Notes: generated from the sequence alone by a model not told the origin. A stretch of DNA of 43,807 nucleotides from Eggerthellaceae bacterium (GCA_017440565.1 JAFSHA010000011.1:1-43807); one strand, 5' to 3'. Counted from the first letter of the stretch, positions 7,619 through 16,721 are shown. Numbers and translations are program-made.

Positions 7619-9235
7619 ATGGGTTCCTGCGGATTCGTCGAATTGGGATACGCGAAGGTTGATACGGCTCGCGCAGCGCGTCAGGGCGTTGGCGAGGTGG
7701 TGTACGGCGAGGGCAAGACCGCCGCGCAGATTGCGGGGATCGTTCAGTCTTTGGTGGCGGCGGGGCAGGAGCGCGTGTTGGTGACGCGCCTCGACGAGCT
7801 TAAAGCCGCTGACGTGCGCGCGTTGCTCGCTGCCGAGCTTGACTTGGCGTATTGGTCCGATTCGCGCCTGGGGGTGGTCGGCGGCATGCCCGAACCCGAC
7901 GGGAATGGCTACGTGGTGGTTGCCGCTGCGGGGACGAGCGATCTGCCCGTCGCCGAGGAGGCGGCCTTGACGGCCGAGTTTCTGGGTAATGAGGTTTGCC
8001 GTCTGTACGACGTGGGCGTAGCCGGCGTTCACCGGCTTTTGGCACATGCGGAAGAACTGTCGGGTGCTCAAGTGGTTGTGGCCGTCGCGGGCATGGAGGG
8101 TGCCCTTCCCAGCGTGGTGGGCGGATTGGTGTCCTGCCCGGTCATCGCCGTGCCTACGAGTGTGGGCTATGGCGCCTCGTTTGGCGGCGTGACGGCTTTG
8201 CTTGCCATGCTTAACTCGTGCGCGAGCGGCGTTTCGGTGGTCAACATCGACAACGGCTTCGGCGCGGCCTATCAGGCGAGCCTGATCAACCACCTAGGGC
8301 GATCGCGTGACGCGGTGGACGAAATAGCGCGTCCTTGCGGCAAGGCTGTCGGGGCGGCTTCGCGCATGCTGTACTTGGACTGCTCGTCTGGCATCAGCGG
8401 GGACATGACGGTTGCGGCGCTGCTTGACCTGGGTTCTCCCGAGCAGAAGGTCGCTCGTGAGCGAAAGGTTCGCGCCGTGCTCGAGAGTCTGCCGGTCGAT
8501 GGGTTCTCGATTCGCATGAGCCGCGTGGTGAAGTCGGGCTTGGACGCCTGCGATTTCGACGTGGTGCTCGACGCAGCGCATGAGAACCACGACCACGACA
8601 TGGAGTACCTGCACGGGCATTCCCACAGTCATTCCCACGGTCATGGTCGCTCTCACGCCCACGACCACGAACATGCCCATGATCACGGGCATTCGCACGC
8701 TGATCACCATGAGCATGAGCATCGCAATCTCGCCGACGTCACGGCCGTCATCGACGGCTCCTGCGCAACCGACGGGGCTAAGGCCATTGCGAGACGTGTG
8801 TTTTCCATCATCGCCGAGGCCGAAGCGGCCGCTCACGGCAAGCCGGTGGATCAGGTTCACTTCCACGAGGTAGGGGCGGTTGACTCGATCGCCGACATTC
8901 TCGCGGCGGCCGTGTGCCTCGACGATCTGGATGTCGAGGGCGTGGTTGTTACCGATCTGGCCGAGGGGAGGGGGACGGTTCGCTGCCAGCATGGCGTCAT
9001 CCCCGTTCCCGTTCCCGCTGTGGTGAGCATTACGAGCGCCTACGGTATTTCCCTGCGCCCCCTTCCCGTCGATGGCGAGTTGGTGACGCCGACGGGCGCC
9101 GCCATCGTCGCGGCCATACGTACGGGCGATTCGCTTCCCGAGGCGTTCGTCATCAGGGAGACGGGCGTTGGAGCGGGCAAGCGCGAATACGAAACGCCTG
9201 GCATCCTGCGCGCCATGATTATCGAGAGGCGCTAA
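7619..9235 (+). CDS. larBC: LarB-LarC1 fusion, nickel-pincer nucleotide biosynthesis (LarC2 domain absent)
   Basis: Residues 1-245 resemble LarB, the AIR-carboxylase-like enzyme that carboxylates and hydrolyses nicotinic acid adenine dinucleotide ([30 protein letters not shown]). Residues 250-538 match the N-terminal half of LarC, the nickel insertase: [21 protein letters not shown], then a histidine-rich stretch at 321-368 with 21 His in 48 residues, then [13 protein letters not shown] and [14 protein letters not shown]. The protein stops at the point where full LarC continues into LarC2, the part that binds CTP, and no LarC2-like frame occurs before hisZG. In Lactiplantibacillus plantarum LarC1 and LarC2 are joined by frameshifting. 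Start ATG 7619 has GGAGGG six nt upstream. Fusion of LarB to LarC puts carboxylation and metal handling on one chain. Confidence 0.88.
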   Translation: MGSCGFVELGYAKVDTARAARQGVGEVVYGEGKTAAQIAGIVQSLVAAGQERVLVTRLDELKAADVRALLAAELDLAYWSDSRLGVVGGMPEPDGNGYVVVAAAGTSDLPVAEEAALTAEFLGNEVCRLYDVGVAGVHRLLAHAEELSGAQVVVAVAGMEGALPSVVGGLVSCPVIAVPTSVGYGASFGGVTALLAMLNSCASGVSVVNIDNGFGAAYQASLINHLGRSRDAVDEIARPCGKAVGAASRMLYLDCSSGISGDMTVAALLDLGSPEQKVARERKVRAVLESLPVDGFSIRMSRVVKSGLDACDFDVVLDAAHENHDHDMEYLHGHSHSHSHGHGRSHAHDHEHAHDHGHSHADHHEHEHRNLADVTAVIDGSCATDGAKAIARRVFSIIAEAEAAAHGKPVDQVHFHEVGAVDSIADILAAAVCLDDLDVEGVVVTDLAEGRGTVRCQHGVIPVPVPAVVSITSAYGISLRPLPVDGELVTPTGAAIVAAIRTGDSLPEAFVIRETGVGAGKREYETPGILRAMIIERR

Positions 9236-9390
9236 AGGTCGAAGCGGCCATTCGTCTGAATAGCTATTGCTTTATTACTCTACTGTGCTAAAGTGATGGA
9301 AGTATTTCGCCTAATGGGCTGCTTCGGGCGTCCCCAAAACGCTCGAAAAGCGCTACCATACATGCTTCGACCCCAAGAAGAAGGATTGCC

Positions 9391-11043
9391 GTGAACCTAG
9401 TCACCCCCTCCGGCTTTCGCGACGTGCTTTCAGAGGAAGCCGTTGTGCGAGAGCGCATCACGCGCGTCGTCCAGCAGCTGTTTGCCGACCGCGGATACCT
9501 TCCCATAGAGACCCCCACCCTTGAGGTGATGGATGTCATGCAAGCAGGCGGCCGTCTGCCGGGATCGCCGTTTAAGTTCTTCGACTCTCGAGGCGACCTT
9601 CTTGCCATGCGCCCCGACGTGACCATTCAGGTCGCTCGTATGTGCGCGACGCGCCTGGCTGCCGTGGAGGGTCCCCTGCGCTTCCGTTATACGCAGCGCG
9701 TGTTCCGCGAGGCTGAGGGTATTTCCCAGGCAGAGGCGCGTGAGGTCACCCAGATGGGCATCGAGTGCATCGGCGAGGCGGGCCCGGTGGCCGATGCCGA
9801 GGTCATCGGTCTTCTGGCCGAGGCTCTGAAGGCAAGCGGCGTGGAGGCATTTTCGCTTGCGGTCGCCACGGTGGGCGTGCTGCGCGAGCTTCTCGATCGA
9901 TCGGGCGCGCCTTCTGCTTGGAAGGCCCGTGTGCTTGAGGCCTACCACGCCTCCAACTTCGTAGAGCTTGACCGCTTAACCGCGCTTGACGGCGAAGAGC
10001 TTGGCATGGACGTTTCGAGCGTTGCTCCGGCATACGCTTCGGCCATCCGCTTGCTTCCGCGCATTCGCGGCGGACGTGAGGCCATTGATCGCGTTCGCTC
10101 GTTGGTTGCGCCTCTGGGTTGCCTCGGCGGCCTGGACGATTTTGAACGCACCTTCGACTTGCTGGCTCAGGCTGGGCTTGCCGACCGCGTGCTCGTGGAC
10201 TTCTCGGTTATGAGCTCGTTTGACTACTACACCGGAATCGTTTTCGAGGCCTACTCGCCTTACCTGGGCATGGCGCTTGGATCGGGTGGACGCTATGACA
10301 ACATGATCGGGGCGTATGGCGAAAGTCGTCCCGCGGCTGGTTTCGCTTTCTGCCTCGAGCGCGCCATGAACGCTTCGGCCGCCCAGCGTAAGGGCCGCGC
10401 GGAGGGCCGCAACCTGCGCATCGCCGTTCCGAAGGGGTCCCTCAATGCCGACGCCATCCGTTGTCTTACGCAGGCGGGTCTGGACACCACCGGTCTTGAC
10501 AACCCGGGACGCCAGCTCGTCATCTCGAATCCCGGCGTAGACTTCATCATCGTGCGTCCCACCGACGCGCCCGTGTTCGTGGCGCTTGGCGCCGCCGACT
10601 GCGGCATTTGCGGAAAGGACTCGCTGCTCGAGGCCTCACCTGACGTTGTCGAGTTGGTGGACCTGGAATTCGGCGGCTGCCGATTCGTGGTTGCCGAGCC
10701 GGAAGGGGCGTCTGCGGCTATCGAGGAGCACTATCGCACGCTTGGAAGCATTCGCGTTGCGACGAAGTACCCCAACATCACGCGCGCCCACTACGCCAAG
10801 ACGGGAACGCAGGTCGAGATCGTGAAGCTTCACGGAAACATCGAGCTTGCCCCCTTGACGGGCATGGCCGAGCGCATCGTCGACATTACGGCCACGGGCA
10901 CCACGCTGCGAGAGAACAATCTACGCATCGTCGACGAGGTTCTTGCCTCGACCGCCCGATTCTTCGCCAACACCTGCGCGTTCCGCACGGATGCGCGCAT
11001 CGTCAAACTTGCCCAAACCCTCGCTTCGCAGGTAAAGGAGTAG
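9391..11043 (+). CDS. hisZG: HisZ-HisG fusion ATP phosphoribosyltransferase
   Basis: First step of histidine synthesis: ATP + PRPP to N1-(5-phosphoribosyl)-ATP. Residues 1 to about 330 are the HisZ regulatory subunit, a histidyl-tRNA synthetase-like fold (PSGFRDVLSEEAV, RFRYTQRVFREAE, SFDYYTGIVFEAY, GSGGRYDNMIGAYG). Residues 341-550 are a complete short-form HisG (LRIAVPKGSLN, CGICGKDSLLE, and the PRPP-binding segment IVDITATGTTLRENN). Short HisG normally needs a separate HisZ to form a hetero-octamer; here both are one polypeptide of 550 residues with a short linker. GTG start at 9391 follows AGAAGGA. It heads an eight-gene his operon; hisD starts 2 nt after its stop. Confidence 0.95.
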   Translation: MNLVTPSGFRDVLSEEAVVRERITRVVQQLFADRGYLPIETPTLEVMDVMQAGGRLPGSPFKFFDSRGDLLAMRPDVTIQVARMCATRLAAVEGPLRFRYTQRVFREAEGISQAEAREVTQMGIECIGEAGPVADAEVIGLLAEALKASGVEAFSLAVATVGVLRELLDRSGAPSAWKARVLEAYHASNFVELDRLTALDGEELGMDVSSVAPAYASAIRLLPRIRGGREAIDRVRSLVAPLGCLGGLDDFERTFDLLAQAGLADRVLVDFSVMSSFDYYTGIVFEAYSPYLGMALGSGGRYDNMIGAYGESRPAAGFAFCLERAMNASAAQRKGRAEGRNLRIAVPKGSLNADAIRCLTQAGLDTTGLDNPGRQLVISNPGVDFIIVRPTDAPVFVALGAADCGICGKDSLLEASPDVVELVDLEFGGCRFVVAEPEGASAAIEEHYRTLGSIRVATKYPNITRAHYAKTGTQVEIVKLHGNIELAPLTGMAERIVDITATGTTLRENNLRIVDEVLASTARFFANTCAFRTDARIVKLAQTLASQVKE

Positions 11044-11045
11044 CC

Positions 11046-12347
11046 ATGCGTCGAGTGATTCTCGCTCCGGAAGAGCGTTTCAACAGTTCGTACATCAACC
11101 GCACCGGGGCCTTCAACGCACAGGCCCTCACGGCGGCCACGTCTATCATCGAAGAGGTGCGCACGCGCGGCGACGATGCCCTGCGCGAGTTCACCGAGAG
11201 GTTCGACGGCGTGCGCGTTGAGGATTTCCGCGTTAAGCCCGAGGCCATCGAGGCTGCTTTGGACGCGGTTGACCCCGAGACGCTTGCGGCTCTAAGGCAT
11301 GCCGCAGGTCAGATTCGCGACTTTCATGAGCGCCAGAAGCAGCAGAGCTGGTTTTTCGCGCGCGAGGACGGAGCCATCTTGGGTGCAAAGGTGACCCCAC
11401 TTGACTCGGTGGGAATCTACGTGCCAGGAGGCCGCGCCCTCTATCCTTCGACCGTGCTCATGAACGCGATTCCCGCTCAGGTGGCAGGCGTCGGCCGCAT
11501 CGTATGCGTGACGCCGCCGACTAAAGACGGTACGCTTGACTGCGCCATCTTGGCCGCCTGCGCCATTGCGGGCGTTACCGAGATCTACACGGTGGGCGGC
11601 GCGCAGGCTGTAGGCGCTTTGGCTTATGGCACGGAAAGCATCGCGCCGGTGGCCAAGGTGACAGGCCCTGGTAACGCGTTTGTAGCGGCGGCCAAGAAGA
11701 TCGTCTCGGGAGATGTGGGCATCGACATGATCGCCGGCCCCTCCGAGGTGTGCGTCGTCGCCGATGCTGCGGCTGACCCTTCGCTTGTGGCCATCGATCT
11801 TATGGCGCAGGCCGAGCACGACCCGCTGGCGGCGTGCTACCTGGTGGTTTTCGACGAGGGGTATGCCGATGCGGTCGAGGCTGCCGTGGCCGGGCACCTC
11901 AAGAACTCCACGCGCGCCGAGATCACCGAGGCCTCCCTGCGTGACCAGGGGCTCATCGTGGTGTGCCAGGATATGGCTCAGGCACTTGAGGCCGTGAACG
12001 TCATCGCGCCTGAGCACCTCGAGATGCATGTCGAGGGTGCCATGGACCTTTTGGGCGGCATACGCAACGCGGGTGCCATCTTCCTGGGTGAATGGACGTG
12101 CGAGGCCCTGGGCGACTATGTGGCTGGTCCCAACCACACGCTTCCGACAGGTGGGACGGCGCGCTACGCGAGCCCCCTTTCCGTCGACGAGTATGTGAAG
12201 AAGTCGAGTGTCATCCAATACACGCCCGCGGCTTTGAGAAACGACGCCGCTGCTGTGACCCGCATAGCCGATCATGAGGGACTGTGGGCCCATGCGCAAA
12301 GCGTGCGCGAGAGAATGAAGATTTTGGGGGAGGAAGGCTGTGAATAG
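11046..12347 (+). CDS. hisD: Histidinol dehydrogenase
   Basis: 433 residues, normal family length. Catalyses the last two steps, the four-electron NAD-dependent oxidation of L-histidinol to L-histidine with a zinc ion. Typical segments are VGIYVPGGRALYPSTVLM, VTGPGNAFVAAAKK, IDMIAGPSEV, AQAEHDPLAACYLV and VAGPNHTLPTGGTARY. ATG 11046 is preceded by AAAGGAG. It overlaps the next gene, hisC, by 8 bp, which implies translational coupling. Confidence 0.97.
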   Translation: MRRVILAPEERFNSSYINRTGAFNAQALTAATSIIEEVRTRGDDALREFTERFDGVRVEDFRVKPEAIEAALDAVDPETLAALRHAAGQIRDFHERQKQQSWFFAREDGAILGAKVTPLDSVGIYVPGGRALYPSTVLMNAIPAQVAGVGRIVCVTPPTKDGTLDCAILAACAIAGVTEIYTVGGAQAVGALAYGTESIAPVAKVTGPGNAFVAAAKKIVSGDVGIDMIAGPSEVCVVADAAADPSLVAIDLMAQAEHDPLAACYLVVFDEGYADAVEAAVAGHLKNSTRAEITEASLRDQGLIVVCQDMAQALEAVNVIAPEHLEMHVEGAMDLLGGIRNAGAIFLGEWTCEALGDYVAGPNHTLPTGGTARYASPLSVDEYVKKSSVIQYTPAALRNDAAAVTRIADHEGLWAHAQSVRERMKILGEEGCE

Positions 12348-13407
12348 CGTACGTGCTTCGGCGCCGCAGCTTGAGGGCCTGGTGCCCTACGACCCCAAGT
12401 ACCTGCCGGCGCAGGCGATGCTTTCCGCCAATGAGAACCCCTGCGACATCGATGGGGCTTTGCGTGACGAGGTCATGCGTGCGGTGGCCGAGGTTGCGTT
12501 CAATCGTTATCCCGATCCGCTCGCCAACGAGCTGCGCGACATGATCGCCGAGGCCAACGGCCTTTCGCGCGACCATGTGCTTGTGGGCAACGGCGGCGAC
12601 GAGCTGCTGTTCAACCTTGCACTTGCTTGGGGTGGCCCCGGGCGAAAGCTCTTGAACGTGCCGCCGACGTTCTCGGTGTACGCGGCCAATGCGCGTCTGA
12701 CGGGCACCGAGGTGGTGAACGTGGCTCGTGGGGCTGACTTCGCCATTGACGAAGAGGCCGTGATCGAGCGCCTTTCGCGGGGTGACATCGATTTCGCGGT
12801 GCTGACGAGCCCGAATAATCCGACGGGCGAATTGGCGAGCGAAGAGTTCATCGTGCGCATGCTCGAGGCGAGCGATGCGCTTGTCTTGGTCGACGAGGCG
12901 TATTTCGAGTTCGCCGGCCGTACGGTGGTGCCCCTGCTGGCAGAGCATGAGAACCTTATTATTTTGCGCACGTTCTCGAAGGCGTATTCGCTTGCGGGCG
13001 TGCGTCTGGGCTACGTGATGGCGAGTCCGAGCGTTATTCGCGAGCTCATCAAAGTGCGTCAGCCCTATTCGGTCGATGCCGTTTCCCAAGCCATAGCGCG
13101 AGTGGTTTACGCAAACCGCGCCGCATTCGATCCCAGCATAAAGGCGATCGTCGCCGAGCGAACCCGCGTTTTTGAGGAGCTCTCGAAGATTCCGGGCGTT
13201 AAGGCGTATCCTTCTGATGCCAACTACATCCTGTTTCGCGTGGAGGAGGCCGCCTCTGCGTGGGATTACCTGTATGATCGAGGCGTGCTCATCCGCGATT
13301 TCAGCGCTTCGGCCATGCTTGAGGGCACGTTGCGCGTTACCATTGGGACGGCAGAGCAAAACGACGCGTTCTTGGGCTCGTTGCGCGACTTTATTGACGA
13401 AAGGTAG
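12340..13407 (+). CDS. hisC: Histidinol-phosphate aminotransferase
   Basis: 355-residue class I/II PLP aminotransferase that converts imidazole-acetol phosphate plus glutamate to histidinol phosphate. Seen in the sequence: the N-terminal SANENPCD, VGNGGDELLFNLA, TSPNNPTGE, LVDEAYFEFAG, and the PLP lysine in RTFSKAYSLAGVRLGY, all in family order. GTG start at 12340 with GGGGGAGGAAGG immediately upstream, inside the end of hisD. Confidence 0.95.
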   Translation: MNSVRASAPQLEGLVPYDPKYLPAQAMLSANENPCDIDGALRDEVMRAVAEVAFNRYPDPLANELRDMIAEANGLSRDHVLVGNGGDELLFNLALAWGGPGRKLLNVPPTFSVYAANARLTGTEVVNVARGADFAIDEEAVIERLSRGDIDFAVLTSPNNPTGELASEEFIVRMLEASDALVLVDEAYFEFAGRTVVPLLAEHENLIILRTFSKAYSLAGVRLGYVMASPSVIRELIKVRQPYSVDAVSQAIARVVYANRAAFDPSIKAIVAERTRVFEELSKIPGVKAYPSDANYILFRVEEAASAWDYLYDRGVLIRDFSASAMLEGTLRVTIGTAEQNDAFLGSLRDFIDER

Positions 13408-13413
13408 GTCATT

Positions 13414-14001
13414 GTGCGAGAGGCCGTTGTTAAGCGCACGACGAAAGAGACTGATATTTCGGTTGAGATTTGCCTTGATGGAACAGGGAAGGTCGAGGCC
13501 GAGACGGGTGTGCCGTTCTTTGATCACATGCTGAATGCTTTCGGGCGCCATGGTTTGTTCGACCTGAAGGTGAAGGCGGTTGGTGACATCGACATCGACG
13601 CGCACCATACCGTGGAGGATACGGGTATCGTACTGGGGCAGGCCATCGCGCGCGCCTTGGGCGATAAGCTCGGCATCAGGCGCTTCGGTTCGGCGTTCGT
13701 CCCCATGGACGAGGCGCTGCTGCATGCGGCGCTTGACATTTCGGGTCGCGGGCAGCTGCACTGGAGCGTCGACCTGCCGTTTGGCATGGTGGGCGCTTTC
13801 GATACCCAGCTTGCCAAGGAGTTCTTTATCGCGCTTGCCACGAATGCGGGAATCACGCTGCACGTGCGTGAGATTTCGGGGGAGAACGCCCATCACGTCA
13901 TCGAGGCGTCTTTCAAGGCGGTGGGGCGCGCTTTGCGCGAGGCCTGCGAGATCGACCCGCGCATGGAAGGCGAACTCCCCTCGACCAAGGGCATGCTGTA
14001 G
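13414..14001 (+). CDS. hisB: Imidazoleglycerol-phosphate dehydratase
   Basis: 195 residues, the monofunctional dehydratase length, with no histidinol-phosphatase domain. Contains the two metal-binding signatures FFDHMLNAFGRHG and DAHHTVEDTGIVLG plus the C-terminal ENAHHVIEASFKA histidine motif. Converts imidazoleglycerol phosphate to imidazole-acetol phosphate. GTG start at 13414, six nt after hisC. A histidinol-phosphate phosphatase gene is not found in the operon, so this step must be encoded elsewhere. A 119-nt structured element separates its stop from hisH. Confidence 0.95.
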   Translation: MREAVVKRTTKETDISVEICLDGTGKVEAETGVPFFDHMLNAFGRHGLFDLKVKAVGDIDIDAHHTVEDTGIVLGQAIARALGDKLGIRRFGSAFVPMDEALLHAALDISGRGQLHWSVDLPFGMVGAFDTQLAKEFFIALATNAGITLHVREISGENAHHVIEASFKAVGRALREACEIDPRMEGELPSTKGML

Positions 14002-14026
14002 GCTTGGGCTCTTGCGGGTCCGCACC

Positions 14027-14145
14027 GCGGGGCTGGGAGGCGGGATGCCCCGTGCTCAGACAGTCCTGAGCTCGAGCGAACAGCCCACGGGGGCTGTTCG
14101 GTTCGTGCGGAACTGCGCGCGGGACACCCCGCCTCCCAGCCCCGC
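14027..14145 (+). repeat. Multi-stem inverted-repeat element between hisB and hisH
   Basis: An 18-bp perfect inverted repeat (GCGGGGCTGGGAGGCGGG at 14027-14044; its exact reverse complement at 14128-14145) encloses three further hairpins. P2 is GCTCAG/CTGAGC (14054-14059 with 14066-14071). P3 is CGAACAGCCC/GGGCTGTTCG (14077-14086 with 14091-14100). P4 is GTTC/GAAC (14101-14104 with 14110-14113). The predicted fold is a cloverleaf-like multi-branch junction. TACGTTTT follows the right arm, so the outer stem could also act as an attenuator or terminator within the operon. It is not a tRNA. It could be a mobile palindromic element (REP/MITE-like), a processing site or a cis-regulatory RNA; the sequence alone does not decide. 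Confidence 0.75.
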
Positions 14146-14175
14146 TACGTTTTCCGAACAAGAAGAGGTTTGGCT

Positions 14176-14826
14176 TTGATTGCTGTAGTTGACTACCATA
14201 AGGGGAATTTGAAGAGCGTCGAGCGCGGGCTTGTCGGCGTAGGCGGCAATGCCCTCATCACCGACGACCCCGCGGTGATCGCGCGCGCCGATGGCGTCGT
14301 CCTGCCCGGCGTAGGCGCCTTTGCCGATGCGGCAGCCACCATGCGCGAGCTCGGCCAAGACGTCGTGGTGCGCGATGCCATTGCGCGCGGCGTCCCTTTC
14401 TTGGGCATTTGCCTTGGCATGCATCTCATGTTCGAAGAGGGCGAAGAGGGCGAGGTTGTAACCGGGGAAGACGAGGATCCGCTGCGTCCACAGGGCCTGG
14501 CCGTCCTTCCTGGCGTGGTGGCGCGCCTTCCGCGTCTGGACGTTGCGGGAAACGCGTACAAGATTCCGCATGTGGGATGGAATTCCATCGAGTTTTCCGA
14601 AGGACCGCTGTTCGACGGCATTTCGCAGGGCGAGTTCTTCTACTTCACCCATAGCTTCGCGGCACCTGATACGCCGGCAACCATTGCCACCACCACCCAT
14701 TCCGTCACGTTCCCGAGCGCGGTTTGCTACGGAGAACGCGCGTTTGGCGTGCAGTTCCATCCCGAGAAAAGCTCTGATGCCGGCGCGCGCATGTTGCGTA
14801 ACTTCGTGCGCATCGTCGGCGCGTAA
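14176..14826 (+). CDS. hisH: Imidazole glycerol phosphate synthase, glutaminase subunit
   Basis: 216-residue class I glutamine amidotransferase that supplies ammonia to HisF. It starts MIAVVDYHKGNLKSVERGL, close to the usual HisH N-terminus. The nucleophile is C79 in FLGICLGMHLMFE and the His/Glu of the triad are in VQFHPEKS. TTG 14176 is preferred over TTG 14170 because AAGAGG ends 7 nt upstream of the former and it gives the family N-terminus. It lies 174 nt after hisB because of the inverted-repeat element, in contrast to the tight spacing of the other his genes. Confidence 0.94.
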   Translation: MIAVVDYHKGNLKSVERGLVGVGGNALITDDPAVIARADGVVLPGVGAFADAAATMRELGQDVVVRDAIARGVPFLGICLGMHLMFEEGEEGEVVTGEDEDPLRPQGLAVLPGVVARLPRLDVAGNAYKIPHVGWNSIEFSEGPLFDGISQGEFFYFTHSFAAPDTPATIATTTHSVTFPSAVCYGERAFGVQFHPEKSSDAGARMLRNFVRIVGA

Positions 14827-14837
14827 AAGGAGGGGCC

Positions 14838-15572
14838 ATGTACTTGCTTCCCGCCATTGACATCCTCGACGGGCGCGCGGTGCGCCTGGCGAAGGGCGAT
14901 TACAACCGCGTGACTGTCTACAATGAGGATCCCGCCGCGCAGGCTCAGCTGTTCGAGGAGGCTGGCGCCGAGTGGATCCACATGGTCGACTTGAACGGCG
15001 CGAAGTCGGGCGTTCCTGAGAACATCGCTATCATCGAGCGCATTCTTCGCCGCACCAACCTCAAGATCGAGGTGGGAGGGGGCATTCGCTCGCTTGAGAC
15101 CATGGCCCGTTTGGCCGATGCCGGCGTAAGCCGCATGGTCTTGGGAACGAAGCTGGTGACTGACCCGGATTTTGCCCAGCAGGCCGTCGAGCTGTATGGG
15201 GCCGATATGCTGTGCGCTGGCATCGATGCCAAAGGCGGGGAAGTGGCCACTGCCGGCTGGCGCGAGGGGTCGGGCGTAGCCGCGACCGAACTTGCCGCTC
15301 AGATGAGCGCGATGGGCTATCGTCACCTGGTGTACACCGACATCGCGCGTGATGGCATGCAGTGCGGCCTCGAGGTGGCTGCCTACGAGCGCATGGCCGC
15401 CGCTTTCGGGCACCCGGTTATCGCGTCGGGCGGCGTGGCGAGTGTGGCCGATATCGAGCGCTTGGTGCCCGTTGCCTCCTCTATCGAGGGAGTCATTGCG
15501 GGCCGTGCGGTTTACGAGGGCACGCTGGGCGTTGCCGAGGGTGTGGCGGCTTGCCGCGCGGCGAGCCTGTAG
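14838..15572 (+). CDS. hisA: Phosphoribosylformimino-5-aminoimidazole carboxamide ribotide isomerase
   Basis: 244-residue (beta/alpha)8 barrel. Signature features are LLPAIDILDGRAVRLAKGDY with the catalytic Asp, EVGGGIRSLETM phosphate-binding turn, YTDIARDGMQCG with the second catalytic Asp, and VIASGGVASVADI. It isomerises ProFAR to PRFAR. ATG 14838 follows AAAGGAGGGG. In some actinobacteria HisA is replaced by the bifunctional PriA, which also serves tryptophan synthesis; sequence alone does not exclude that activity here. Confidence 0.93.
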   Translation: MYLLPAIDILDGRAVRLAKGDYNRVTVYNEDPAAQAQLFEEAGAEWIHMVDLNGAKSGVPENIAIIERILRRTNLKIEVGGGIRSLETMARLADAGVSRMVLGTKLVTDPDFAQQAVELYGADMLCAGIDAKGGEVATAGWREGSGVAATELAAQMSAMGYRHLVYTDIARDGMQCGLEVAAYERMAAAFGHPVIASGGVASVADIERLVPVASSIEGVIAGRAVYEGTLGVAEGVAACRAASL

Positions 15573-15588
15573 GTAAGGAGGGGCCGCA

Positions 15589-16353
15589 ATGCTGACGAAG
15601 CGCGTCATTCCCTGCATGGACGTTAAAGACGGTCGCGTTGTCAAGGGCGTCAATTTCGTGAACCTGCGTGATGCGGGCGATCCTATCGAGCTTGCGCAGC
15701 GCTACGACGAGCAGAAAGCCGATGAGGTCATCTTCCTCGACATCACGGCGACAAGTGACGATCGCGCCACCACTATCGAGCTGGCGAGTCGCGCGAGCGA
15801 GGAGCTGCACTTGCCTTACTGCGTCGGTGGCGGTTTCCGCACGGTTGCCGACATGCGCCGCATGATAGCCGCAGGCGCTGACAAGGTCTCGGTGAACTCG
15901 GCCGCCATCGCCAACCCCGAGCTCTTGACGCTGGCAGCAGCCGCCTTCGGCACGCAGGCGGTGGTTTGCGCGATCGACGCGAAGGCCGTGGCGGGCAACC
16001 CCAACAAGTGGGAGGTCTACGTTGCCGGAGGCCGCAAGGCGACGGGCATCGACGCCGTCGAATGGGCCGTTGAGGCGGCGCGGCGTGGTGCCGGCGAGAT
16101 CCTGCTTACCAGCATGGACCGCGATGGCAGCCGCGACGGCTTCGACTGCCACCTTACGCGTACCATCGCGCGCGCGGTCGACATTCCGGTCATCGCGTCG
16201 GGCGGTGTTGGTTCCATCGAGCATTTTGCCGAGGGAGTATTGGAGGGCGAGGCCGATGCGGTGCTTGCGGCAAGCGTCTTCCACTTCGGTGAGCTTACCG
16301 TACGCGAGGTCAAGGAGTACATGCGCGCTCAGGGCATTCCCGTGCGTCTGTGA
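15589..16353 (+). CDS. hisF: Imidazole glycerol phosphate synthase, cyclase subunit
   Basis: 254 residues, normal length. Typical N-terminus [19 protein letters not shown] with the catalytic Asp, [43 protein letters not shown] with the second catalytic Asp, and [13 protein letters not shown]. Together with HisH it forms imidazole glycerol phosphate and AICAR from PRFAR. ATG 15589 follows AAGGAGGGG. Confidence 0.96.
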   Translation: MLTKRVIPCMDVKDGRVVKGVNFVNLRDAGDPIELAQRYDEQKADEVIFLDITATSDDRATTIELASRASEELHLPYCVGGGFRTVADMRRMIAAGADKVSVNSAAIANPELLTLAAAAFGTQAVVCAIDAKAVAGNPNKWEVYVAGGRKATGIDAVEWAVEAARRGAGEILLTSMDRDGSRDGFDCHLTRTIARAVDIPVIASGGVGSIEHFAEGVLEGEADAVLAASVFHFGELTVREVKEYMRAQGIPVRL

Positions 16354-16399
16354 GGCTCCTCGCTGACTTACTAGCGCCAACCTGCGAGAGAGGATTGTC

Positions 16400-16717
16400 G
16401 TGAGCTTCGAGCTGAAATACAACGCCGATGGGCTTATCCCGTGCATCGTGCAGGACGTCGAGACGAAAGACGTGCTCATGATGGCGTGGATGAATGCTGA
16501 GTCGCTGCGCCTTACGTTCGAGACGGGCGATACCGTCTTTTGGTCCCGCAGCCGGCAGGAGATCTGGCACAAGGGAGCAACCAGCGGAAACACTCAGAAA
16601 CTCGTGGAGCTTCGCTACGACTGCGACGCCGACACGCTGCTTGCGTTGGTGAAGCCGGCGGGTCCCGCCTGCCACACCGGCGAACGTACGTGCTTCTTCC
16701 GCGCGATCGAGGGCTAG
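16400..16717 (+). CDS. hisI: Phosphoribosyl-AMP cyclohydrolase (monofunctional)
   Basis: 105 residues. Opens the adenine ring of PR-AMP. Family motifs: [48 protein letters not shown] and [13 protein letters not shown], which carry the Zn/Mg ligands. It has no fused PR-ATP pyrophosphatase (HisE), and no hisE is found in the operon. GTG start at 16400 follows GAGAGAGGA. Confidence 0.95.
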   Translation: MSFELKYNADGLIPCIVQDVETKDVLMMAWMNAESLRLTFETGDTVFWSRSRQEIWHKGATSGNTQKLVELRYDCDADTLLALVKPAGPACHTGERTCFFRAIEG

Positions 16718-16721
16718 GCTT

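Noticed and set aside
8579-8722. Tandem DNA repeat or CRISPR-like array suggested by the repetitive CAC/CAT triplets
   Set aside because: It is simply the histidine-rich coding segment of LarC; there are no regular spacers.
9236-9390. Histidine-responsive T-box or other attenuator before hisZG
   Set aside because: The gap is only 155 nt, with no T-box core sequence, no histidine-rich leader peptide and no terminator-antiterminator pair that I can see.
12211-14025. 604-residue antisense frame opposite hisC and hisB
   Set aside because: Antisense shadow; both sense genes are complete and conserved.
14027-14145. tRNA or tmRNA gene, because of the cloverleaf-like fold
   Set aside because: The outer stem is 18 bp, and there is no anticodon arm, TPsiC sequence or CCA-proximal pattern.
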